64,000 bases of DNA from Acanthochromis polyacanthus (GCF_021347895.1 NC_067132.1:29295757-29359756); one strand, 5' to 3'. Counted from the stretch's first letter, positions 12,141-26,480 are shown. Notes: generated by a model not told the origin, from the sequence alone. A program made the numbers and translations.

Positions 12141-14538
12141 TGTCAAGGAGGATGTAAACGGGAAATACCAAAGGTTTGTGGAGGCGAACAAGCAGGCAAT
12201 GGTATCATGTGTTCCAAAAAAGGTGAGAAAGAAAAGTACATCCTTCCTCAAACATCCGGAAATAGTAAGCACACGGGAAAAGGTGAAAGCTGCAAGTCAG
12301 AATTCCAATGCAGCTTCAAGCGAGGATGATAACCAGCAGCTAAAAGAAGCAAAGGCACTGTTCTATGACACATATAGCAACTTGAAAGAGCAGGAGATAA
12401 AGGAGAAAATCCACAGAGTAGAAAACCTACCCGGTGACAGCCGATATGGTGAAGCATGGACGGTTATAAATGAGATCACTGGCGGAAAGAAGACCAAAGA
12501 AGGACAAGTGGCTGGTGAAAGTCCTGAGCAGAGAGATTAAGACATGGTACAACCATTTCCGAAACCTACTTGGCTCAGCACCAAATACTGAGGACACTGG
12601 AGAAGATGTTGACATGGTCTTAGCAGAATGCAGCATTAGTGACGGCCCCTTCTTGCCAGAAGAATATATCAAAGTCAAGATCTCACTAAAGCAGGGAAAG
12701 AATTCTGGCCCTGACGAAATTCCCCCTGAGGTCCGTAAGAACTGTGACCTGGACAACATCGTATTGGACATATACAACCAGGCTCTGATCAATGGCAGTA
12801 AACCAGACCTCTGGTCACTCTCTTGCATTGTTCCGGTCCCAAAGTCGGGTGACCTGTCCAAAACCGACATCCACAGAGGTATTAGTTTGACCTGCATAAT
12901 AGCAAAGATGTGCAACTGCATGATATTGAACAGAATCAGGCCTGCAATAGATCCCCAGCTTCGGACAAACCAAAATGGATTCAGGCCAAAGAGAACAACT
13001 GTCGCCCAAATTGTAGCCTTGAGAAGAATAATAGAAGCGGTGAAGGAGAAAAACCTACCGGCTGTTTTGACGTTCACCGACTTTAAGAAAACTTTTGATT
13101 CGATCAACCGAAGCAAAATGTTTAAGATTCTGAAGGCATATGGTATCCCACCAAACATGCTGAATGCAATCGAGAGTATGTATACCAACACGAGAGCTAA
13201 AGTGAGAACACCAGATGGGGAGACAGAGGAATTTGAAATCAAGGCAGGTGTACTACAAGGGGATACTCTGGCACCATTCCTTTTTATCATTGTCTTGGAT
13301 TATGCACTGCGCCGAGCTATAAGTGGTAAGGAGGACAAGCTGGGATTCACACTTACCCAAAGAAGGTCTGCCAGTGACGTAAAAAGCGTCATCAAACAGA
13401 CTGGACCGGAGAGCAACTAGGGGCAGGATTGGCTGAGAACTCTCTTATCCCGCCCACGTTTTACCGCAGAGGCTTCTGTTGCTGTCTATCAAGTATAGCC
13501 ACGCCCCCTGGCTCCGCCAACTTTAACGATTTATTTAAAATTCAGTATTGATTTATTTTAAGATCGGCCACCTGATCTCTCATTTTGACCATGAAAACTA
13601 ACGGGAAAAATCCTGAGCTGTAGAAAATCAGTCTATCAAATTTGATTTTTTCCGGTGATGAATTGGAGTCTATGGAGCAAAAGCTTTTTGAAGCCAACCC
13701 TAGCGGATGGCGTGATATTGCAGGTTTTTGACACTTCCGGGTGGGCTTCAATTCTGGAGCCAGATGCTACGTCCATCTTTAAATACAGTCTATGCTCCTG
13801 AGTGATAATATCCATCAGGCACAGCAGCTGCTTTAACTCATCGAAACTGAGTGCAATAGGGTGGGACTGGTGCTTAACGCAAGAAAAACTGAGGTGATCA
13901 CATACAACATCAAAGACAACCTTCATCTCAGAACGACCTCTGGGGCAGAACTTAGAAGTGTGGAGGACTTTAAGTATCTAGGATCATGGGTCGAATCCAC
14001 AGAAAATGACCTGAAAATCAGAAAGGCACTTGCTTGGCAGGCACTCAACAAGATGAGGAGCATCTGGAGGTCTAAGATGTCGTGGGATACCAAAGTCCGC
14101 CTCTTTCGGGCGACCGTGGAATCAGTTCTACTCTACGGATGCGAGGCTTGGACAATGACATCAGCCTTTGAGAAATCCCTTAATGGTTGTTACACCCGTA
14201 TGTTGAGGGCAGCCCTCGATATAAAGTGGTTTCATCACGTGGCGAACAGTGAGCTATATAAGGGAATGAACAAAGTTGGAGACACGGTGGTTGGTTGGAG
14301 AATGCAGCTAGCAGGGCTTTGCTTTCGTCACAAGGAATTACCTGCCAGTGACCTTTATCCTCTGGGCACCAATGCATGGGAACAGGACAAGAGGGCAGAG
14401 AAGAATAAATTACATCGATATATTGAAGAGAGATACTGGAATTGAGAGTGAGGGGGAGCTGGACACATGTATGATGGACCGCGATGTCTGGAGGATCCAT
14501 GTTGGAGCCCGGCTGAGGCCGCCGTAGTAGTAGTAGTC
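12141..14538 (+). mobile_element. Degenerate non-LTR retrotransposon, second type
   Basis: The reverse transcriptase lies in frames 12141-12540 and 12470-13420. Motifs in order are GKNSGPDEIPPEV, NGFRPKRTTVAQIVALRRIIE, TFTDFKKTFDSIN and GVLQGDTLAPFLF. The frame shifts near 12500. The catalytic Asp-Asp box is absent because a foreign segment sits where it should be. The C-terminal part resumes at about 13800 (GLVLNARKTEV, then LLYGCEAWTMTSAFEKSLN) and stops at 14445. It is 5'-truncated at the SINE junction, and its clade differs from the element at 2330. Confidence 0.8.
13372..13797. mobile_element. Insertion replacing the RT catalytic region
   Basis: It interrupts the retrotransposon between GFTLTQRRS and the restart at SDNIHQAQQLL. 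It contains blocks common in fish interspersed repeats (the CTACGTCCATCTTTAAATACAG stretch near 13768 and an acceptor-less GC-richer start). No transposase and no convincing terminal repeats were seen, so the type is uncertain. Confidence 0.5.
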
Positions 14539-14539
14539 A

Positions 14540-17500
14540 ATGCTATGACTGAACATTTCCACCTTAAAACTGCAGTTTAACAATGACAGTCTCAGTTCAA
14601 CTGAATTATTGTAACTTTCCAGCTCACACTTCCTGGTTTCTGAGTCTCTGTGTTCTGACTGATGCAGACTTTGAATGCAGACAGTAGATGTGTTCACAGT
14701 TCCATTAATACTACAATAAACTAACTGTTGGTCTGCTACGTAGACGCTCACACATCTTCACTAGCAAACCTGAAAACACTCTCAGCTTTCACTTCCCTCA
14801 TTATAAATCAGACTGTAGTCGTTGTGATTCTTCCTGAGGTGGACGGAGCTCAGCAGATGGAGCTCAGGATACCTGGAGATTTTAGAACCTTAAACTGGGT
14901 TTGGGCTCCGTCTGTACAAACCAAGGAACCTCCAAACTCCAGCAGCAACAACTCCAACTTCAACTGTTTTGTGCAGTCAGTGTGTTAGAGAACCAGCTCA
15001 TAAATATGTGACAATTTAATGTTTTTGGGGGATTTAATCAACAACCATGGAGGGACTTTAATCAATACATCCTTCTATTTAAGTTGGAATTTACTTTCAT
15101 CAATTTTTCAGTCAGCACAGCTGTGATGGTGATTCAAATGCAAGAAAATTTAAATATTAAGGTGACTGAACCTCATTTATTACTGTTTGCAGTCAAGTAC
15201 CGATGGAGCCACCGAGGAATGAGGGGAGACAAGAAGAAGCTGCACAAGATCCTGCTGCTGCTCCGCTGAGGTCAAATAGCAACCTCCAAGGCTAAAAAAT
15301 GAAGACTGTAGTTCCACAATTGACCACTTGAGGCCGATTACAAAAGTTAGTCAATCCCCATAGACCTCTATGTTAAAATGTTCAATTTTACAGCACAAGT
15401 AAGCATGACTACATCCTGTTACAAAGCCAGTTTTAGTCTCCATGGCTAATTTCTACATTCATGAAAACTCTACAAGGAGTGAATTTTTTAAGAACTCACC
15501 CGTTTAAATTGTATTGAGGCTTAAATTTCTGCATAATTAAGGGCAATGGTGCTCTGAGGGAAATGTAGACAGTCTATGGTTCTTCTCAGCTTCAGATCTT
15601 TGCTCATTTCAGTGACTCATAACTCATTTTAATAATTAGGACAGTGTATTAGTGGCTGCAGTTCCTCGTACGTCCGACAGACGCTGGTTTCAAAAAGTGA
15701 GTCAAACCCCATAGACCTCCATGTTAAAATGTTCAACTTTACAGCAGAAATAAACATGACTACAGCCTGGTACATGAGACAGTTTTGGCCCCAAAAGCTA
15801 ATTTCTCCTTTCATGAAAACATGTTCACATTTACAGGAAACCGAACTAAATAGGAAAGTGTGTAAGTGGATGCAGTTCCTCAAATGTCCACTAGAGGCTG
15901 GTCCCCATAGTTCTCAATGTTAAAATGTCCAACTTTAGCATGTTAACATTTACAGGAAACAGAATGAAATAAGGGAATCTGGAGCTAAATGAAGAGAACT
16001 GAAGGATTAAACTAAACATGATTAACTTATTTATTGAGCTGTGAAGCAAACTTGGTGAGAAAATTTCCTCCAGAAACAACCTCAGTTCTGTGTTCCTGAG
16101 CAGCTTTGTGAACATTTTTATAATTAAGAACATTTCAGACCATGAAGCTGTTGGTGCTTTGGTTCATTTGGAGGTTAGACTGTGGTTCATGACGTCTTCC
16201 TGCTCTACCTCGTGTCCTGAATGGTGTTTAATTCATCTTTAGAACATGTAGAAAACTAAATCTACAAGCAGAAAACCACCACCAGGAGGCAGCATTTCAG
16301 CTTCGTTCAAACAAATTTTGAGGATTTCAAAGAAGAGACTGCATCTGATAACTGTCTCACTGTTTTCTGACCATCTAGAATTAACTTTACAGAGATCTAC
16401 AAGCTGGTTTTGACTAATTACACCGTGTTCAGTCAGAATGTTTATTCTAGATTTAACCGTCAGAGATATCTGTAAACAAACAGCTGCAGATTTAATCCAA
16501 CAATAACTGACCATCATTTACTTCAGGTTAATTTAGATTATTAATGTAAATATGCAAAATAACTGTAGAATTTTTTAAAAAGTCCTCTGGTTGGGGCACC
16601 ACAACATACTGTAAAATAACTATTTCTGTCAAAATTACAGTAATTTTCCACAATTAGACACTTTCTGAGCTCAATTTGACATTAAAACATTAATTAAACA
16701 CGGTTTTAAAATATGTTAATAGATTGGCAATATTTAGAGATATTAAGCGCTGATGGAACACATTTATTCAATATTTTTGTTGTGAAATATAAGTAGCTAA
16801 AGTAGATTTGTCTCCTTCAACAAACAAACAAATCAGTGTAAAGTAACCGTCACTAATTGTGTTTAATTTCAGAAACATATTCAGAGTTTGTCACTTGAAT
16901 TTGACAGATTTATCTGCAAAATAAAACAGAAATATCTATGAAATTACAACAAATGTGCATGAATTTGCAGTGGATGTCATCAGTCTTTAATTTTAAAATA
17001 ATCTTTTTATAGTTATTCATAGTTACAGGTTTTGAATGTAATCTTTCATTAGACGTGTCAATTTATAGTTTATTTTTGGAGCTTTATTGCATTCTTGCTA
17101 ATATTTCAGAAATATGGGGGGAAAATCAAAATAATTGCTTTTTTTTACAGTTTAGTGGTTAAAATGATCAAATAAATGGAGTCAGTAAACAGTAGAAGAA
17201 AGCAGAAAATAGAAATACTCAAATAAAACACAAATATCCCAACGTTTCTCCAAAGTACGGCACTAAAAGGATTTAGATATTTTACATCATTGTGTAAATA
17301 ATATCTCTATATAGTTATTTATTATAACTATTTATTAAATCCTGATGTTACACTTTTACTAAGTGTTAAAATAGTTGGCATTAAACTGACAGAAACAGAC
17401 TTGAAGTGAAGATGATCAGCTCCAGATTGAACAAATGAAACTTTGCCTCCATCTGCTGGTTATTTTCAGTCATGTGTTTTATTATTATGGTGCTAGAAAT

Positions 17501-19012
17501 AGAAAATGAAGACAGGATTTTATGTGAATCTACAGTTTTTGGTTGTTAAAAGTGAAAGATTTCTATCTTCTGTCAGCATCAGTGTCACAATTTAAAGCAG
17601 AAATCTGAGCTAAAGTCTAAAAACAAGTCATAAAAATCCTGATATTTCCAGGTTTCTGTTCTCCTGTAGAAACGAGTCCAGCTTTCATTGTTTGTTCACT
17701 GCAGCGACTGAAGTTTCATCATCAACATGAAGGCAGCTAACCGGTGAACAAACCTGCTGACAGCTGCTGCAGATGTTACATGAGGGACTGTGGAAATGAA
17801 ACCTTTTAACCACATTTTAAATTCACCACAGTTCATCCTTTTAGGCTCCGTTTCAGACACATTTCCAGATTTGTTTAACCCACCAGACGTATTTAAGAGT
17901 AGAGTTTTGTTCATTCTTTATTCTGTATAAATATCTGAGTCCTTCATATTTGACAGCGATAAATAAAGTTTTTGTTTTACTCTTTAAAGTCTGATCTCTG
18001 CTGTTTCTCTTGTGTTTTATGGAGGTGAAAACTGCATTAAAAATTGGTGGAATCCTGTAAATTTCTAAAGGTGTAAAAATGGTGGAAATAACAGGAAATA
18101 TCTGTAAAACATTAATGTTTTTAGCTGATTTAAATACAGTAATACAGCATCATTTTAGAGTTACTGTGTGATTTAACAAAACTGGGAAAATAATAAATAG
18201 GTTTTTTTATTTCTATCTTCAATAAAAAATAAAGAGATTTAAAACTTAGTAATTTCAACATCAAAAAACTACAAAACAATTAAATGCTATTTGTGGAAAT
18301 CCAGATATTTTTTAATTCTACAGTCTTACTAGAAACTGTCTGTAATTTAACAAAACTGGAAACATCTCTAAAATAAGAAATGTTAACCAAGTTTCAGCCT
18401 TTAATATACTTTTCTCTCAAATAACAGCAAATATCTGTCAAATTCTGATATTTTTGCTGATTCAAATCCAGTAAAATAATGTTATTCTGCATTCAGATGT
18501 TAAAAGAATTAACCAGTTATTGTAGAAAATATCACAGAACATATTTTTAACCTGCTCGTTAAATTAAATTTTCTGTTGTTTTCCTCCTGTTTTGATCAAA
18601 AACCTGCATAAAGTTCTTTATATTGTTTTCATTTCTCACTGAAAGCAACATAATATCTAAAATAACATGTTTTGTTTCATATCAAATCTGCTTTTTAACA
18701 TCAAAATATGTTGAGAAATCCTGGTTAGAATTTGGAAATTGTTTTCTTCTCCTGCTTTTATTTAATTTTATCAGTTTTGTCTAATTTCGAGTTGATGTTA
18801 AGCTGTTTTGTGACCTCCAGTAAAACTACATGTGTTGATAAAGTAAACAGCATAAACAATGTATGAACAGGCTGATGACTGCAGGGGATTTGGTCCAAAT
18901 GCATGCTGGGTAAATATCCCGTAGACGATAAAGAACATGCAGTTTGTGTGAAAATGTAAAACCTTTTCTTACCTCCCTCTGCAAGAATCCCCGAGGCCAA
19001 CAGAATCCAGGG
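14540..19012. repeat. Duplicated non-coding block, copy 1 (partner about 47290-54632)
   Basis: Collinear and nearly identical to 47290-54632 once the transposon nest at 48779-51540 is removed. It includes a cluster of related interspersed repeats with the phrase CCCCATAGACCTC...ATGTTAAAATG (15340-15960) and an AATAAA-type end at about 17955. Open frames here are short and not conserved as proteins. It may derive from the 3' region of an older cluster gene. The block ends inside a leader-like exon that is complete in the other copy. Confidence 0.7.
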
Positions 19013-19120
19013 GCCTGTCAGAGAGGAAGGACTGGAACCAGCGATGGTAATGTTTACGACTGTTTCCAGGAGAAGGATGGGATGTCAGGATTTAGTCCAG
19101 GTGTTTTCAGAATGGAGGTG
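19013..19120 (-). mobile_element. Small LINE reverse-transcriptase fragment
   Basis: Close to part of the minus-strand reverse-transcriptase remnant at 57545-58090. It marks the junction where copy 1 of the duplicated block stops. Confidence 0.5.
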
Positions 19121-20057
19121 ACGGCAGAAAGTTTGAAACAAAGTAGGACAAAGCCAGTAGATGGTTTAGAGTTGTGGTGAGGAGTCTGGATAGAGCAGGA
19201 AAGAAGGTCTGAACAAACTCAGAGGAGATGAAGGTAGAAGTTTTGATTCCTGTCATTAGCTTGGAGAGCTAAGATATTTACCAGCTTTTCTCCTCCTTCT
19301 GTTCCTGTTTTTGTCTTTAAAATCTTCACGTCTCTGATATTTTAGTTTACTGTGGTTGATCATCTGTTACTAACTCAGTCTGTTTAATGTGAACAAGCTC
19401 ACATCAGGCTGAAACTCCATTAAAGTCACTGAGTTGACAACCAGCTTCATCAGACTGTTTATTCTGACTGCAGCTGTTGGGTTCAGTGAAGCCAGATCAT
19501 GAAAAGATCTCCTGGATATGTTGAACCTGCTTCTTAGTGCAGAACTCAGACCTCTGATGTTGAATTCTGAGGTTTCCATGTGATCAGACTTGATCTCATG
19601 TCACATTTAGAGGGTGGATTACTAATGAAATTATTATTTTTAAAAACAGGAACCATCATCTGAGCTCAGCGGAATTAAACTTGGTCATTTGTTTGTGTTT
19701 CATCAAAAGAATATGGAACAAGAAATGCAGAACAGAAAATCAACAACAGTTTTTTTTTTGACTGCAGCTGACTGGACACTTCAACAAAAAAACCACTGTA
19801 CAGCTTCGTAGGCAGCTTTTTCTTTCATAGCAGAAACAGTTTGTTTAAACTCCGCCTCATTTCAGTCATTTTTAGAAGCTGTAGATCATGTTGGACCTGC
19901 TTCACATGTAAATGAGGTTCAGTCCCTGCGTAATTTCTCTATTTGAACTCTGAGTAACTGGAAACCTTCTGGGGAAATGTTAACAGCAGGACTCTAAAGT
20001 TCAGTCTTTTCCTCCAGATCTGTTGTAAAACATAAAACAATCAGGACTGTGATCAGG
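19121..20057. other. 5' flank of gene 3 (shared with gene 5)
   Basis: Closely matches 30930-31752 in front of gene 5, so the promoter region was copied with the gene. No obvious TATA box could be fixed. Confidence 0.5.
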
Positions 20058-23000
20058 ATGAAGGATTCTGTGTTTCTCATGTTTCTGTGGATTCTGACTG
20101 TTTCCAGAGGAGATGAGTGAAAACTTTCTCTTCACTTCATAAAAACATTTTTAACGTTTATTGTGTTTTACAGTTAATGTCTTTTGTGTCTCTTATTTCA
20201 CAAAACTTCTCTAAAAACAAAAACTCTCAAACTGTTGTCGTTGTCACAGAAGTTCAAATGTCAAACCTGGAATCTGTAATGTGGCTTTAAAAAGGCTGAG
20301 CTGTGACACAGATGGAATGTATTTAATTATGTTGATTGTTTATTAGTGTATTTGCTAGAAAGTATTTTTTTAGAATAACATTTCTTTGTGGGTCAGGTTC
20401 AGGGTTTCTGCAGAAATCAGTCAGTCAAATTTAAGACTTTTATTAATGCCATTTTAATGCTGTACTGTAAAAATGTTAACGCCCTGACTGTGAACTCAAC
20501 AATTTACATGGGTTTGTTTTGTTTTAAAAGATGATTTTTACATGAAATACGTCCCTATAATTCACTATTTCTGAATCCTGAAACCACCCACAGGCTGCAG
20601 TCATTCTCTGAAATCCACATTTTCAAGCCATTTCTGCTGGAATTTGCATTTCAACCTTTTCCCAGTTCTCCTCCACCTGGTCCAACCTACCGGTCACTTT
20701 AAAAACATGCAGCTTTTGGCACTTGTACCCGACCGGCCCAAACAATTATCGCAATGCTTTGTTATGTTTAAGCAGATGCACAGATCTGACGAATGGTAAG
20801 CTATAATTATACTTTATTATTGTCAAATATTTTTCTTGAAAATTGCAGAAAGAATTTTTAATGCCACTGAGAATCAAATTTAATGCTTTTTGATGCCATT
20901 TAAGGCCTTTTATTTACTGCTGATAAACAAACAGAATAGATTAAATTAACTGATGTTGCCACGGTTACAGTCTCAGTTATATAAAGGAAATATAAAGGAA
21001 ATATTAGCGCTATCTTCAAGGTGTTCATTCAGACAGATGGCTTGGTCAGAGTTTCCAAAGCCTCTTTCTTGGTCTTTATGTCTCTTCATCTGAAATGAGA
21101 ACTGAAAATGTCCCTGTGGTTCACTGACGTACAATAGAAACTATTGTACGTTAGTTCCTGTTTGCTGATTACAGGAAACATGAACTTGTTTCCCACATGA
21201 AGGTACTGATGAGATGAAACAGTTTGTTTCTCACACTTCAGTGGGTTAAAGATAACTATAGTTTACAGCTGAAGACATCAGAACTGTTTCTAATTCATAA
21301 AACTTCATTTATATTCAACTCACACTATGACTGTTGTTCATCTTTGGACAGAAATGAAGTTTTTGATTCATTCGAGAATGAAAGAGGATTTATCAGCTCA
21401 ATGTTCTGAAATTTACTGAATATCTGATCAAGGAGGAGATTTAAATTCTGATAAAATGCTGAACAGACTAAAGAAAAACACACAACATAGCACTGTTTAG
21501 TTGTAATTCTTATTTTTCAGTAACAGAACTAAATCTAAGTGTGTTTCTGATGCAGGTCTGAGTCTCTCACTAACATGGTCTTTACCTGATGTTGCAGATC
21601 CTGAGGTGTCCTGTGTTTTTATGGAGAGATGCATCTTACCGTGCAGCTTCCAGGTCGCTACTCAGGTCGTCATCCACTGGGCCCATATGAAAGGACTTGG
21701 TGTCCACTCGTTCTACAGCAACCAAGACCAGCTTGGAAATCAGCACCAGATCTACAGAAACAGGACATCACTGTTCAAGGACCAGATCTCCAGAGGAAAC
21801 GCCTCACTGCAGCTGACAGGAGTGAAGGTTCAGGATCAAGGAAAATATGAGTGTTACACCAGCACCATCAACAGAAACAAGGAGTCATTTATCAACCTAA
21901 AAGTTGATGGTAGGAGAAAAATATAGTAACACAAGAAACCACTGAGTTATTATTTTAAAAATAATGAACAGTATTGTTGAATGAACATCAAAGATCTTTT
22001 CTTCTCCTCTTTTCCAGCTCCAGTCCATGAAGTGAACATCCAGCAGGTAGAAAACAGGATGAGCTGCAGCTCAGAGGGGATCTACCCTCAACCTGAGCTC
22101 ACCTGGTCCACCACACCTCCATCCAACATCAACCTCCACAACACAACCACAGTCCAGCAGAATGAAGAGCAGCTTTACAGCATCAGTAGTTCTCTGATCC
22201 TCTCACACAGTCATACTGATCTGCTCTACAGCTGCACCGTCACAACTCCAACAAACAACATGACGGCCTCTCTGCCTAGAACAAGTGAGTGGACTTATGT
22301 TCAGAGCAGGAGGGAATGTACACCTGTCAACTCAGTAATGCTGAGGAGACGCTGATAAGTGACACCTCTGTGAAGATAAGTGGAGGTAAAACAGCAAAAG
22401 TTCCTCTGATTATCTGGAAGATGTGTTTGACCTGCAGACATCAAAGATCACAAAACTCCATCATGGAGCTTCCAGAGACAGAAAATTAACTGAATCTTTT
22501 ATATTTCAGGGAAATCAGTCAATGGAGGAATCATAGGTGGAGTGATTGGAGCTGTTCTGGTTGCAGCAGCAGCAGCAGGAGGACTCGGTCCGTTTCTGTT
22601 CCATAAAAAGAAAAACCGTAAGATGTTCTTCTTCATTTTGGAATTTATTTCGTGTTTGTTGTTTGTGTTCATGATGTTTTCTGAACATTTCTCAGATCAA
22701 CAGAAAGACAACACAGGAAGGCCAAACAGCATTAAACCTCTGCTGAGTAAGTAAATGTTCTTTGTTAAACTTGTGTGCTGCTCTGTGTGAACTACAGTAA
22801 ATGAGGGAACATGTTAAAGGAGAAAACTGTTGTCATCAAGTTAGTTTTCTGGGATGTTTCAGGAACATTTCCACCACTTATTTTCATCAACATGCTTTGT
22901 TGTATCAGCTAAGATGATGATCTCAGTCAGAGTTCAACAACATCCATGAAATGAAAACATTAAAGTCACTGAAATGAAGAGAAAACAGAAAATCACATGA

Positions 23001-23120
23001 AGGAGTCAGGATTGATGAGAAGGTGTATTTTCCACTTTATACTAAGAAAGGATAAAGAAGGAACTGTGTTGGTTTTTATCATTGTTTGTGTTTCTGTTTT
23101 TCCTCCGTTCAGATGTATGA
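20058..23120 (+). CDS. hhla2-like: HHLA2-like B7-family protein, gene 3 (leader donor mutated, possible pseudogene)
   Basis: Exons: leader 20058-20112 (MKDSVFLMFLWILTVSRG), V-like 21556-21909 (or from the second acceptor, 21598), C-like 22018-22284, transmembrane 22510-22617, tail 22696-22746, last 23113-23120 (TGA). Spliced length is about 280 residues. The V domain is nearly that of gene 1 (C-strand HWAHMKGLG) and has DQG in place of DEG before the F-strand Cys. The leader donor reads GGAG/atgagtg where every other copy has GGAG/gtgagtg, so normal splicing should fail. A GT four bases on shifts the frame into an early stop. The remaining exons are intact, including a Gly/Ala-rich membrane helix. 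A longer open frame in the last exon (23113-23245) is out of phase. Confidence 0.7.
22291..22385 (+). pseudogene. 95-bp stump of the third Ig exon, gene 3
   Basis: Same breakpoint and content as in genes 1, 2 and 5. Confidence 0.75.
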
Positions 23121-25812
23121 AGCTTGAAGATAAAGATGGAGGACGTTCTTCAAATGAAGAAAATGTTGAACCTGAACTCCAGTCTGGTCACTCTGGAAAC
23201 GTAAACAAGAAATGGTTCAAGAAAAATGAACTTCTGCAGCAGTGACTGAAGGACTAAATAGAGTCTGTGATGTTTTGAAGGTTTGATGAGTTTGTTCCAG
23301 AAAGACTGAAGAAGAGCTTTAAAACTGTTTTAGAGACAAACTCATTGTTCTTCTTCAGATCATCACTGAAAGTCAAAGATTTCAGGAGTTGTGTTCTGCT
23401 GTTGTTGGTCCAATGACCACCAATCAGTGCCTTCAGCTTAAAGGAAGTACTCTGACCAAATAACACAGTTCACATTTCATTCATTCATTTGTCATTGTAA
23501 GTTAGAAATTATTCCATAATTTAACGTGTCTGCCTTAAAAAGATCCGTTAGTTAATAACCAGGATTATAGTTCAACATTCCCTTAATTCTCCACATTTCT
23601 AAAAATGGAACTGTAAAAATCTGAGTAAAAATCAGGATTCTACAGCATTAAGCACAGCAAGACAAGCGATGGTCGCACATTTCAAACCTCAAAATAAGTT
23701 GATTAAACTAGATGTTTAGTAAAACCCATTTTAATTTTGTTTGCACAACTAAATATTCTGAATTAATTCAACGTCCTGCTTTTATTCTTCCGTTTCAGAA
23801 GTCTTGCTGATTTGATGTGGAGCATGGATGCTGTATTTTGTTATAAATGTGAATCCAGAAACTTCAATTAAAAAAAAAAAACTTTTTTAATTTTTGAGAA
23901 CGTATCAATTAATTTAAATGGTGTGAATTCAGATTTGAAATGAGTCAAATTTTCCTTTGATTTTTGATCTGAAGTTAAAACATCTGATACCAGAAGAAAA
24001 AACAGCCAAATGTGAACTAATTTTACTTTTACTGTTTTGAATTTCACTTTTAAATGTGAGCTTGTTCACTTGTTTGTGTTGGTTTTGATTTGTTTTTTCA
24101 TTTTGAATTGAAAATAGAAGGAACTGGATATATTCAGTTCAACTTTTACAGATATCTTTATAAATATCCAGATTTTATGCTGTAAAAATTTCAGTCAAAT
24201 AAGAATCAGTAGAACACAGATTGTCCCTCCTGTAAGTTTTGATATTTAGCTTTAATGATCCACCCAAACCTGTTCTCTTCTGCTCTTTTTTTCTCCTCAT
24301 GAGACACAAATAAAGACATTAGAATATTATAATAACAGGAATTAGGAATGGTACATTCCTTTTCTGCTCATAAATCCGACATACTGGACCTTGACAAGAC
24401 AAACCTGATGAGGTGGTGTCGTCACTGGGACAAGACGAGCTCTCCGTTGGATCTTTAGAGGTTTGATGAGAGTCTGAAGACCTGAATGGTAGAACTGGTG
24501 GAGAGAAATCAGCAAAGAGAAGAGAGGGGAGGCGGGTTAGAGAAAGCCAAGGACCAGGTGAAGTGAAGTCAGAGCAGAGATGGAAAAGCAGACAGGAAAC
24601 AAAGGTTAGGGAAAGTGAAGACTGGAAACAGAGCAGGGAGCGGTGGAATCCAAAGAGACGCTACGACTATTTAGAGACGACACAGGACCGACTGGAGGAC
24701 TGAGTCCAAGAGAGGATGTGCAGTCTGTGGTCCAGCAGGGAGAGAGTGAATGAACAGAGCTTAAACAGCTGCAGGTGAGGTGGTGGACAGGTGAGCTGAT
24801 GACTGAATGAGAGTCAGCTGCAGGAATCAGCAGAGTGCAGGCAGGTGAATGAGAGAGAGACAGAGAGACAGATGCAGAGACAGAAAGTAAATGGAACGTG
24901 TTGAAAAGCAGCATCTTCTCTGAGTCCTGGGGCCCAATCATTTCCATCAATAGAAACTTGTTAGTTCTGTTTAAAATCAACTTTATTCTCACAGTTTTGA
25001 TGATGTTCTGACTTTAACTGTAACATGAATATTAAATAACACAAACACAAGTTTATCTTTACTTTGTTTTCCTGCCAAACAAATGACAACAAATGTTAGA
25101 ATTCTGCTTTATTTTCACTGATATTTAAATTCCTGACAATTAAAAATAAAGTCAGTTCAGCTTTTAGACAGAAATTCATCTAGATTTTTACTGTTGCTTA
25201 TAAATTATGTGATTAATTTAGATGAAAGTGTATTTAGTTGATCGTAAATCTAGAGTTTTGAAAATCCTTCATGTCCAGACAGACGTCTCTAAAGTCCTGC
25301 TCTGAAACTTTCACATGTTACAGAAAAAGCTTTTATTGATTTCTTGTTCAGACTAATGGATCATCCTCCATAGAACCCTCATAGTAGCAGTAAAATAAGT
25401 TTATAAATGTAGAAGAACACTGATGTTTTGGTGAAAATGTTGCCTCAACATACTTCAAAACTGATTCCTTTGTTTTCCTCAGACCTGTAAAATAATTTCA
25501 GTTGTGTTTAAATAATAGAAAAAATGAGCATCAACCCAGAACAGAGCTGAAATGAAAAGTGACTGAATGTAGAGTTCAGGGTTTCTGCTGTTGGCCTTCT
25601 TCCTCTGCTTCACCTCCACATCCTGAAAGCACAGATTCTACACAAAGTTCACCTGAGAGGATAAAAAAAGCTTCAGAAAGTGACAGCAGATGAAGGATTT
25701 CTGTCTTTTCACCAACATCCAAAGCTGACAGAGAAAAACAGTGGAGTTCAGTCCTGTTGCTTTGACAGCAAAGTTAAAGCTGCAGGAGCTGCTGGATGTG
25801 AGCAGAGGGCAG

Positions 25813-25826
25813 CAGCAGGGGGCGCT
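25813..25826 (+). promoter_or_regulatory. CTCF-like motif
   Basis: CAGCAGGGGGCGCT fits the core of the vertebrate CTCF consensus. Occupancy cannot be judged from sequence. Confidence 0.35.
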
Positions 25827-26299
25827 GTTGGAGGGTTTCCATCAGCCTTCAGCGTGTTCAGGACGTCAGAGAAAGTGTGACATTAAAACAGTGAACAGAG
25901 CATCTGTGATCTGTGTTCAGGGTCCAACCTCCGTTTTCCATCAACTCTCAGCTTCATCAGATCAGTTTACTGCTGCATAGAAATCAGCTGATCAGATCTG
26001 TTCCTCCACAACACACAAACACACTTTAAACACTGACACACACAAAGTAAACTGGATTTTTCTCTTTCTAGTTACTGATTTTAAAGGCAAGTTTGATCAT
26101 TTCATGGTGTAAAAGTGTCTGAAATTCCAGTTAGAACACGATGAGACGTCGAAACTGTAAATCAGAGTAATGACATGATGAATGCCAGCAGCACTTTAAA
26201 GTCCTCCCTTTAAGGTGGAATAATGTGGAGGATATTTAGATGAGATTATCTTTGACTGTCTCCCTGAGGACAACTTTGTTTTGGACATTGGAGAGAATC

Positions 26300-26480
26300 C
26301 AGACGTCATTTTGTGTCTTTTTGTGGTTGTTTTGTGTCTCTTAAGTTTGTTTTGTTTCTAGTTTTGATCATTTGTTGTCTGGTTTTAGTTGTTTGGTGTC
26401 TCTTAGTGGTCATTTGTTGTGTTCTAGTGGCTTTTTAGTTTATTTTTGTGGTCATTTTGTGTCTCTTTGTGGTCGTTTTT
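26300..26480. repeat. Degenerate T/G-rich tandem repeat
   Basis: Repeated TTTTGTGTCTC and TTGTGGTC words with variable spacing. Confidence 0.6.

Noticed and set aside
24606..24992. Serine/leucine-rich protein on the minus strand
   Set aside because: Low-complexity reading of a purine-rich repeat, similar in kind to 59898-60284, without splice or start support.
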